From Bradyrhizobium diazoefficiens (GTDB lineage: Bacteria; Pseudomonadota; Alphaproteobacteria; Rhizobiales; Xanthobacteraceae): a stretch of DNA of 64,000 nt. Numbering within the stretch: position 1 is the first letter of the stretch; every line of letters starts with the position of its first letter. Made by a program: the position numbers and the translations under genes. The stretch is taken from positions 4,588,001-4,652,000 of the forward strand of contig NZ_CP067041.1 of the NCBI RefSeq assembly GCF_016599855.1, in the 5' to 3' direction. The notes under the pieces are model-generated. The model was not told where the DNA came from and did not search any database. It worked only from the letters and a program-made list of their open reading frames with translations. This document shows, one piece after another, positions 54,888-62,360 of the stretch.

Positions 54888-56834
54888 GTGAGTACGCCGA
54901 ACACCCGCGCGTTGGTTGACGCTCTCCGGATCGGAAAGTCTCCGGTCGTCTCCGGAGACGAAGCAATTGACTGGAAATACGTCGTCGACGAGCTTGGAGA
55001 CGGTCCACTAGCCGCTGATCTTTTTCAGTGCATTTGCGCTCTTCCCATGCCGGGCGCGGCCTCAAAGGCGGCAGAGATTCTAATTGATAGTCTCCATGAT
55101 CCCGGCGCCACGCAAGAGATCGTCGCCTTAGTCTGCGGCGGCTTGGCCATTCCAGAAGCCGTCGCCGAGACCACGTTTTCAACGTTTCGCCGTTTAGCCT
55201 TCACGACCCAGAAGCACTACGGAACCCGGGCCTCGGCACTTAAGGGGGCGCTCTACTTAGCGCAGGGACATGCCGCCCGGGTCCATTGGCTGCAGGGAGA
55301 CTTGCTTGCCGTCTCCCTCGCCGATGATCCGCACTTCTTGCGCCATGCGGCAGCGGTGGCCGGCGTGGTGGCTTCTCAACGTCCGGATCAGGCGTTCGTC
55401 GACCTGCTGCAGACGTTCTACTCAGTGCACGAGGCCGCCGATGAGGCGGCGTTCGGGCTAGGGCTGGTGCTCCTCGCGCAGGCTCTTGGATCACGGGAGC
55501 GAAGCGAGGCTCTTGCACTGTTCCAGGACAGCCGACATTGGTTCCGAAACGCCTCGATCAATAGCGAGGATCGCGCAGATGCCGGCCTGTTCTTCGCGAC
55601 AGTCGGGGTCCTGGTGGATTTTGCGAACGGCACCGCCATTGCCGAAGTGCAAGACGGACTCAAAGCGGTCGAACGGCAACTGATCGACTACCTGTCCATC
55701 CACCTGGTGGAGGATCATCGGCCGCCCGACCAATCGTGGATGGGTCTTCGCACAACAGAAGCGGCGCATTGGGCGGCGCTTGCATTCAAGCTGACGGAAC
55801 TGGCAGGAAGTCTGGCTCGCGACGCCTGGCTCGAAGGCATCCGTGTGATCGAAGAGCAGCTTTTCCATATCTTGTCGGCGAGCAGGACAATTTTTCGACG
55901 GGCGACTGATGGAGGCATCGAGGCGGTAACCGGTCCCACGATCCAAACGGCTTTCATCAAGGAAAAAGCCAAGCTGGCTATGCTTGACGAATGGCTGGCC
56001 AGCAAGGCGCGGTCGCCATGGCACGAACAAGCTAAGGGCTTCCGCAGCCAAGTGCAGATGCAGCTTGAGGGCGCCATAAAGCGGCAGGCTTTTGACGCGG
56101 CGGGTGCGCCCTCCACACTCGCCGCGAGCGCAACATTGGAGGGACCTTCAGCCACCGAGAGGCTGGAATTACATGAAGCCATCGCTGGCGTGGAGCGCGA
56201 ATTCAGCCTCCATGATACGGATCCTATCATCGAAGAACTTTTGCATTCGATGATAGCGAAGCTTTCGAAGAACGAAGATTTCCACGCGCAACGACCTGCG
56301 AAGAATCTGTTCATACAAATTCTGCTCATCACGTTGAAATTTGTGGCCAAATGCGACAACGCGCAATCCGGCGAGGCGAAGTATCTCTTCACCAAACCAA
56401 CCGACAAGCCGCTCGAGGCTGCTATCGAGACGGATTACATGACCGCTATCCGTCTTTCGAATCTGAGCAGGCTGTGCACCCGCCAGCCTCAGGAAGTCGG
56501 CGGCGGGCGCGCTGACATACAATTCGCCTATAAGGGCTACACTCTGGTCACCGAATGCAAGCGCAGCTTCGACGACCTAACGCATGCGCAGGCACTCGTT
56601 CAATTCGGGGGACAATTGGTGGCGTATCAGGTTTCGAGCGTCACATTCTCTGCGCTCCTGATCCTTGATCTCTTTCCCAGAGGCGGATCGATGCAGCAGT
56701 TCAGGGATCGAGTGAGCGTTGAGGAAGCCGCCCCCTTCGGCAAGCTTCACTCATTCGCTGTTTTCAGAGTCCAAGGTCATCGCAGGTCGCCATCAGACCT
56801 CAAGCTAAAGGACACGATGATAGTGCCATCATAG
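54888..56834 (+). CDS. Helical protein with C-terminal PD-(D/E)XK nuclease domain
   Basis: 648 residues from GTG at 54888 with CTGGAGAG upstream. Residues 1-480 are helical and unrecognised; residues 535-565 read GGGRADIQFAYKGYTLVTEC followed by KRSF, where Asp543, Glu556 and Lys558 form the PD-(D/E)XK nuclease signature (D...ExK), and QFGGQLVAYQ resembles the following helix with the conserved Q/Y. As the third gene of the operon it is the likely nuclease effector, but the nuclease sits at the C-terminus, whereas in Lamassu LmuA it is N-terminal. This layout may be new or rare. Confidence 0.75.
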   Translation: MSTPNTRALVDALRIGKSPVVSGDEAIDWKYVVDELGDGPLAADLFQCICALPMPGAASKAAEILIDSLHDPGATQEIVALVCGGLAIPEAVAETTFSTFRRLAFTTQKHYGTRASALKGALYLAQGHAARVHWLQGDLLAVSLADDPHFLRHAAAVAGVVASQRPDQAFVDLLQTFYSVHEAADEAAFGLGLVLLAQALGSRERSEALALFQDSRHWFRNASINSEDRADAGLFFATVGVLVDFANGTAIAEVQDGLKAVERQLIDYLSIHLVEDHRPPDQSWMGLRTTEAAHWAALAFKLTELAGSLARDAWLEGIRVIEEQLFHILSASRTIFRRATDGGIEAVTGPTIQTAFIKEKAKLAMLDEWLASKARSPWHEQAKGFRSQVQMQLEGAIKRQAFDAAGAPSTLAASATLEGPSATERLELHEAIAGVEREFSLHDTDPIIEELLHSMIAKLSKNEDFHAQRPAKNLFIQILLITLKFVAKCDNAQSGEAKYLFTKPTDKPLEAAIETDYMTAIRLSNLSRLCTRQPQEVGGGRADIQFAYKGYTLVTECKRSFDDLTHAQALVQFGGQLVAYQVSSVTFSALLILDLFPRGGSMQQFRDRVSVEEAAPFGKLHSFAVFRVQGHRRSPSDLKLKDTMIVPS

Positions 56835-56913
56835 CTCCCTGCGGCGACCGCTAGGCACGCTGATCCTATTCTGACCCTGAGGCAACGGCTCTGGCCTAGA
56901 TCGAGAGACGAAC

Positions 56914-57207
56914 ATGGGCTACCAGGTCCTGATCGATGACAACTTCCACTACCAGGACGAATCCGAGCGCGTGAAGCACGGCGTCTTCGCGACCTCCGAG
57001 GAGGCGGTCGCCGCCTGCCGATCAATCGTGGACGGGTACCTGACCGACGCCTTCAAGCCTGGCATGACGGCCGAGGCACTGTTCGAGAGCTACACGTTGT
57101 TCGGCGAGGACCCCTTCGTCGCTGCGGACGGGACTGAGGAAGCCCCTGTGAAGTTTTCGGCTTGGGACTACGCTCGCCAGCGCTGCTCAGAAATCGCTGC
57201 TGGCTGA
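56914..57207 (+). CDS. Small hypothetical protein
   Basis: 97 residues, MGYQVLIDDNFHYQDESERV, then KHGVFATSEEAVAACRSIVD. The first half is a beta-alpha pattern; common-looking Bradyrhizobium type with unknown role. GAGAG about 8 bases upstream of the ATG. Between the nuclease operon and the second nuclease gene. Confidence 0.55.
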   Translation: MGYQVLIDDNFHYQDESERVKHGVFATSEEAVAACRSIVDGYLTDAFKPGMTAEALFESYTLFGEDPFVAADGTEEAPVKFSAWDYARQRCSEIAAG

Positions 57208-57755
57208 TTTGGCGCTGGCCGCTTCAGCGCTTAGATCTCGGCTTGTTGGACTTGATCTTGCGGAATCGCCTGGGCGATCCCGCCTCGCCCTTCCGGATCA
57301 GCCGGCTGCCGGATTCACGCTGCTCCCTGACAGCGAGGTCGCCCGCGAGCTCCTGGATCGCCGTCGGGCTCCTGGGTCAAGAGCGCGCCGGCGGCGCAGC
57401 CCAAAGATGAGGCCGGCACCGCAAAAGATCCGGGCCGCTGGAACGAGAACCGGCCGTCGTCAGCCGAGGCTTAGCCGCCGGGCACACATGGCGGGCAGCG
57501 AGCGCCGCTCGGCGGGTCCGACGTCGTGTTCCGACGGCCTCGCTGCCCCGAGGCGCGTTTCCGCCGACGACAGGCCCATCGGCCGGTCCCTCGGAGTCGC
57601 TTGAACGATCAGTGGGGTATCCTCATTTGTATGGCCCGGGCGGTGATCATCACCGCCCGCTGCGGGGCAATTCGTTGTACGGCCGAAAAACCATACCGAT
57701 CGAGGAGCTTTTCTGGCGCTTCAGGTTCGAGGACCTATTCCCGTTGGGTGTCAGC
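57208..57755. other. Interval with doubtful frames and a coupled upstream peptide
   Basis: About 550 bases. Open frames are arginine-rich and unconvincing, except that the frame ending TGA at 57756-57758 closes with IPIEELFWRFRFEDLFPLGV, protein-like, and its stop overlaps the next ATG (TGATG). This may be a small upstream gene without a clear start. A minus-strand piece at 57230-57370 (LIRKGEAGSPRRFRKIKS) may be another remnant. Confidence 0.35.
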
Positions 57756-57757
57756 TG

Positions 57758-59460
57758 ATGGGTTACGTCAATGCGCGCGACGTCAGCTCGTTCGCCGACA
57801 TAGCCCACGTCTACGGGCTGCCATCCACCGAAGGGTATGCCGCAAATCTGCTGGCCTCTCTCCCTCTCCAGGAGACCGTGATCCTCTGCGCGCGGCTCAA
57901 CGCTATCGTCTCCGGCATCGGGATCGCATCCATGGAGCGTCGCAACCGGGCGGCGATGTCGCTCATCGCGTTGCCGAAGGAGGAACAAAGGATTCTGAGC
58001 TTCACGGGACCACGCGGCGGATACCGAACGCATGCGGTCTTCTTCCGGGGGCAGCTTCTGCACCTGATGCGTCTCGCCGTCAGGCACTGCTCTCCGGAAT
58101 CCCGCCCCGGTTTCTACGAAGCCCCCAAGAATCGGGTGCAGTTTCTCAAGGTGGCGCTCGTCGCGAGCGCGCTGTGGACCGAGCGCACGATGGCGTCCCG
58201 CAACTTGGCGCAACTGACCGAGGAGACCGTCGAAGATCACGTCGGCTATCTGCGGAAAATCATCGAGGAGACCAATCCGGCGCCGAACGCGATCAACACG
58301 ATCGGACGCGGATGGCTGCTGTTCGCCGAGCATTTCCCGAAGCATTACCCGGCGTTCGAGGACGAATTCCGAGAGACGACCAGGATGACGTTCGACCAAT
58401 ACTCGACCTGTGTCTCCGGCCTCATGACCTACATCGTGGTCGGAAACGAACTCGAGGGTCGGGTCTTCAAGATCAACGCGGTCGGGGCCGCGACCACGTA
58501 CAGAGGCGTGTTTCCGGAATATCTCGCCCTGGATAGCCAGACGCCGGAGCAGTTCGCGCACGCCAGCCAGGGGAGCCAGGCCGAGTTCGAAAAAGCGATG
58601 TGGGAAAGGCCGATCATTCTCTTTCCCGACGGGTCCTCGGTCATCATCGACCCCGTCTTCTTTTCCGCGAAGCTCTCGGTCGGGCCTCTGTTCTTCCTGC
58701 TGCGCGATCACCCGGAGCGCGGAAGGGCGGTCTTCCACGCGTTCGGCCTGGCGTTCGAGGACTATGCGAACGCCATCGTCCGCCGCATGTTCGGCAACGC
58801 CAGGCTCAATCTCAAGAAGGCCAACGGCAAAAAGACGGACTTCGAGGTCGATGCCGTTGCGGGCGAGGGGCCGCCACCCTCGTGTTCGAGGCCAAAGCCA
58901 AGTTTCTCAAGGAGGAGCTCGTCTCCGGCAACGAGTACGCCGACTTCGTCGGCCATCTGCGAGAGAAGTACATCAGCAAGGGAAACGCCGTCTGGCAGCT
59001 CGCGAAGAGCACCAGCGCGATCTCGAAGCGCGGTTGGCCGGAGCTTCCGGACGAATTCGCCACCCCCGCCGAGATCTATCCGATCGTGGTGGCCCACGAC
59101 CTGCGCCTGGATAGCCCCGGCACCGGGGTGTTGTTCCGCAAGGAGATGAGAAAGCTGCTGGACGGCGAGGTCGGCGAGAACATTCGGCCGCTGATCGTCA
59201 TGACCATCCAGGACCTCGAAAATCTGGAAGGCGGCGTGGCGGCCGGCGCCATTTCGCTTGCACGGTTGTTGTCCGACTATGTGAAGGAAATCCGGGACGT
59301 GGACCCACTGTGTTCGCTTCACAATTTCATCGCGCACTCGCAATACGCGAGCCGGATGAAGCCGAGCCCAGTCGTATTGGCGAAGTCGCTCGAAACGGTG
59401 GATCGAGCCAAGGCAGTTCTGTTTCCGAAAGAAGGCGCGGGATCCGGGGCGCCGTCGTGA
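57758..59460 (+). pseudogene. PD-(D/E)XK-like protein with a -1 frameshift in the catalytic motif
   Basis: Frame 1 from ATG at 57758 (MGYVNARDVSSFADIAHVYG) runs 370 residues to KKTDFEVDAVAGEG; the sequence then continues one frame back as AATLVFEAKAKFLKEELVSG to a stop at 59460. Joined, the two pieces give D-x(n)-ExK (FEVDAV ... VFEAK), a PD-(D/E)XK nuclease motif, in a protein of about 567 residues. The break is at the G run GAGGGG (58866-58871): slipping back one base on GGG restores the frame exactly. It can be a sequencing error, a real mutation, a phase-variable switch or programmed frameshifting. N-terminal 350 residues are unrecognised. Confidence 0.6.
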
Positions 59461-59615
59461 CGGAACGCAGCCAGGCGAATTCCGGCACCAGCGCGCACGA
59501 GCTCAGGGCCGCGGACGACCTCTAGGCGCCCCTACCTATCGGTACTCAGAGATTCGGCGTCCGGAGCCGCTTTTCCGCCTCCGGCGGCTGTAGGTTGAGT
59601 CGAATGTCCGTGGAT

Positions 59616-59695
59616 CCAGCATAAAGCATCTTTATAATTGACAACGGGAAGACAGCACCCTATGTCTCATCCATCGTAAAGATGCTTTATGCTGG
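59616..59695 (+). promoter_or_regulatory. Promoter bracketed by two identical operators
   Basis: CCAGCATAAAGCATCTTTA (59616-59634) and its exact reverse complement TAAAGATGCTTTATGCTGG (59677-59695) flank TTGACA (59638-59643), 17 bases, TATGTC (59661-59666). The core TAAAG-CAT-CTTTA is itself symmetric. Strong sigma-70 promoter under operator control of the gene at 59704. Confidence 0.75.
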
Positions 59696-59703
59696 AGAGC
59701 CAC

Positions 59704-60213
59704 ATGCAAGACAACCTGGTGCCCATGACCATCCGCCTCGACCCTGCCGTCAGCGAAGCGCTCGCGCGGGCCGCGCTCGCTGCGGGCCAGGAGACCGCCG
59801 ACTATGCGGGCGACATCATCGCCCACAACGTGCTCGACGAGATCCGCAAGACCGAACCCGACGCGGCGCAACGCCTCCAGGCCGAGATCGAGATCAAGGC
59901 GGAGGCAATCGCGTACGCGCGCCGGTTCGTCCACGATAATCCCGACGTCGACAATTCCGACATCACGCTGAAGGTCTTCCGCCACATCCGACAGGACGAG
60001 CGTCTGAACCCAAAGTACAGCCGCGCCATCGGCGGCCGGCCCGCCGACGAGCGGGGCAATCACACGAAGGCGCGGATCAATCGCTCCCTCGGCGCCGCGA
60101 TCAAGACCGCGCTCCGAGCGACCCCGCGCATGGAGCGCGGTAAACCCGCGAAGGTCCAGGTGACCGGCGAATTCATCTTCTCGTACACGCCGCTGAACCT
60201 GCCCACGCGGTAG
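59704..60213 (+). CDS. Ribbon-helix-helix-type autoregulator (inferred)
   Basis: 169 residues from ATG at 59704 (GGAGAG 4-9 bases upstream); an ATG at 59689 in frame lies inside the operator and is not used. VPMTIRLDPAVSEALARAAL followed by AGQETADYAGDIIAHNVLDE fits an RHH N-terminus. The rest is helical, with a C-terminal basic stretch. The flanking operators suggest it represses its own promoter. No recognised toxin partner adjacent. Confidence 0.6.
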   Translation: MQDNLVPMTIRLDPAVSEALARAALAAGQETADYAGDIIAHNVLDEIRKTEPDAAQRLQAEIEIKAEAIAYARRFVHDNPDVDNSDITLKVFRHIRQDERLNPKYSRAIGGRPADERGNHTKARINRSLGAAIKTALRATPRMERGKPAKVQVTGEFIFSYTPLNLPTR

Positions 60214-60295
60214 CCGTCCATCCGAAGTTCTTGTGCGGCTGCCGCCTTCCTTGTCGACGTCAGGCCTGCCGGCGTGACGTCACGGGGGCCGGCGA

Positions 60296-61240
60296 TCACG
60301 GCACTTGCGTCGGATTGATTCCAGAGAAGCCAGACCCAGCCACGATGCTGCGAATTTCGGCTATGTTTGCGTTCGGTCCGGCCTCGATGCCGAGCAGCGT
60401 CACGGAGGCGATGTCGTTGTCCCGGTTGAGCGGAAGCCTCCAGTATTCGAACTTGCCGCTGTCCTCTCGGAGGTCTCTCGGGTCCCTCTGGGCATGGCGC
60501 ACCACATCCTGGTGGAATTTGTACAGCAGCCGGACCTCGTATTCGCCGCCGTAAATAGCTTCCGGCAGACAGAACGCTCCGATCTTGGAAGTCGTCCAGG
60601 GCAGGAAGTCAGGGAAGCCGGCGGCGTTCAGATCGTCATTGATCAGATTCAGGAGCGTCTTCTCGCCGGGGACGAGATACCGGATCTTGCGCAATTCGCT
60701 ATGCTGCCGATCCCGATCGACCTCGATGCGCAGACGAAGTCGGACGCCGGTGCCGCCCTCGGCGAAAGCAGCCCACATTGGCCCGTCGTTGGTCGCGCCG
60801 ATCGGCGTCACGGAGGTGTAGAAAAGGTCCTTGGCCAGGGTCTTCACGTAGGCCGCCTTCTTCGCCTCGTCGGTGAATCCCGTATAGCCGTGCTGCTCGG
60901 CATGCGTCGAAATTTCGTGCTCCTTGATCCGCTTGAGCAGGTGCGCCAGCCAGAATACGCCATGCGCCGCGATGCCCTTGAATGCATCCGGTCCGGTGTA
61001 GTGGAAGAATTCGCCCCCGGGTTCGTGGGGATACATGACGTCGCATACATGTTCCGACAGGGCCCGGCTGTCGGAGGTCTCGTGGATGCAGTCCGAGGAG
61101 ACCGTGAGTTTTTCGGGGTCGACAGCGATAGCGTGGCCGGCATCACGGGCGGCGGCCTCGATGATGACGGCGGCCCGTCGCGGACGTTCGATGCTTTGGC
61201 GGATCTGCATGATCCGGTCGGCGGCAGAAGTGGTGGGCAA
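60296..61240 (-). CDS. DUF2971-type protein
   Basis: 314 residues. GGEFFHYTGPDAFKGIAAHG at the N-terminal third, DGPMWAAFAEGGTGVRLRLR in the middle and KFEYWRLPLN near the end match the DUF2971 pattern (hYT...GI, W..FA....GV.L...). These proteins are frequent in defence islands and resemble ADP-ribosyltransferase-like folds. Read against the neighbours. Function not established. Confidence 0.65.
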   Translation of the reverse strand: MPTTSAADRIMQIRQSIERPRRAAVIIEAAARDAGHAIAVDPEKLTVSSDCIHETSDSRALSEHVCDVMYPHEPGGEFFHYTGPDAFKGIAAHGVFWLAHLLKRIKEHEISTHAEQHGYTGFTDEAKKAAYVKTLAKDLFYTSVTPIGATNDGPMWAAFAEGGTGVRLRLRIEVDRDRQHSELRKIRYLVPGEKTLLNLINDDLNAAGFPDFLPWTTSKIGAFCLPEAIYGGEYEVRLLYKFHQDVVRHAQRDPRDLREDSGKFEYWRLPLNRDNDIASVTLLGIEAGPNANIAEIRSIVAGSGFSGINPTQVP

Positions 61241-61676
61241 GTAATCCTCCTTGGACCGGTTATCGGTTTCAACCCAGGCCCGGTCCGGCCCACGGAAGGA
61301 GTCTCCCCGAGATCAGGGGCTCGAATTATTTATGGTCGAGAGCATCTCTTCCGGGGCCGAAGTGAAAATAAATCTGGCATGCCATCCGACCAGCCAAGTG
61401 ATGAGGGTCCTTTACCTATTAAAGGAATTCGCAATGTTGAGTCCGGGCACCCCAACAGCAGTCCGGCACCTCGTGCCAACGCCTGCTTATTGAGGGATTC
61501 CAAGATCTTGACCGTCCGTCGGCGAACCGACGAGCCATCCCGCGGGTGGTCGCGTTCTGCAAAATGCATCATCCTCGTTCTGCAAAATATGATATCCATG
61601 ATTTAGCAGAACAGAATGCGCGTCCGCGGGTTTCACGGTAGCCGTCGCTCATCCCGACCACGCACAGGAGATGAGC
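61241..61676. other. Intergenic region with repeated GTTCTGC sites
   Basis: About 430 bases between the DUF2971 gene and the interrupted gene. A 75-codon frame at 61379-61606 is not convincing. The last 120 bases hold the three GTTCTGC repeats, probably the promoter of the next gene. Confidence 0.45.
61554..61612 (+). promoter_or_regulatory. Three GTTCTGCwAAAT sites
   Basis: GTTCTGCAAAATGCAT (61554-61569), GTTCTGCAAAATATG (61577-61591) and inverted CATGATTTAGCAGAAC (61597-61612). The last two form an imperfect inverted repeat. 65-120 bases before the start codon at 61677. Candidate operator. Confidence 0.6.
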
Positions 61677-62360
61677 ATGAGCACCGACACCCCGTTGAGC
61701 AGATTGATGAACGACGCTCTCGCCGCCGTCGCCCACCCCGGACAGACCCTGACCAAGGTCTGCGACATGTTGCGACCCAAGTCAGGCTACAAGCTTCCGA
61801 CCGGCCGCAAACTGGCCGCCGAACAGGCCGCTGCGGCGGCCTTGGCAGTGACGCGGATCGCGGAACGGCTTGACCTCTCCTGCTCCGCAATTTGCCGGAC
61901 GGCCAACGTCGCGTCTGATCCGAAGAACTACTACCGTTTCCACCTGACGCGCGAAGAGCGCGAGTCGGGACAGACGCGCTTCGCCGCAAAGCGCTTCAGC
62001 AAGACTCTCGCCCGCTATAGGGACCTGGTCGTCGCTGCAGCGGCGCTTGCGGAATGCGATCAGCTTCCGCTCCTCGACGAACTTGCCGACGCCGTCCAAG
62101 ATTTCCTCGAGCCGTTCGCGCCTTTGGCGCGGCGCGACGAGTTCGAGGAGCTCGCCGAAGGCCTGGGCGAGATCGGCCGGTATCTTTCGAAGCCAAGGAA
62201 AGCCGCCGACGGAACGACCGTCGATCTGAACCGACTCTGGACCACTTGCGAGCAGCGCCGTCTGGAGTTCGACGAAACGACGGACCGGCTCGAGTACCGC
62301 GGAGAAGACCCCGAATTCAGTTGGTATCTCACTTGGCCGCGCGTTTTCCTGTTTCCGCGG
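61677..62360 (+). pseudogene. Gene interrupted by an insertion sequence
   Basis: 228 residues remain from ATG at 61677 (ACAGGAG upstream): MSTDTPLSRLMNDALAAVAH, KSGYKLPTGRKLAAEQAAAA, then helices and a mid segment DPEFSWYLTWPRVFLF. The sequence changes character at 62361 where the IS begins. Unknown family; the regulatory repeats upstream suggest it was a controlled gene. Confidence 0.6.

Noticed and set aside
60305-61606. 433-residue open frame on the plus strand opposite the DUF2971 gene
   Set aside because: It is the antisense shadow of the DUF2971 gene and the following intergenic DNA; composition is typical of a reverse frame in GC-rich DNA.
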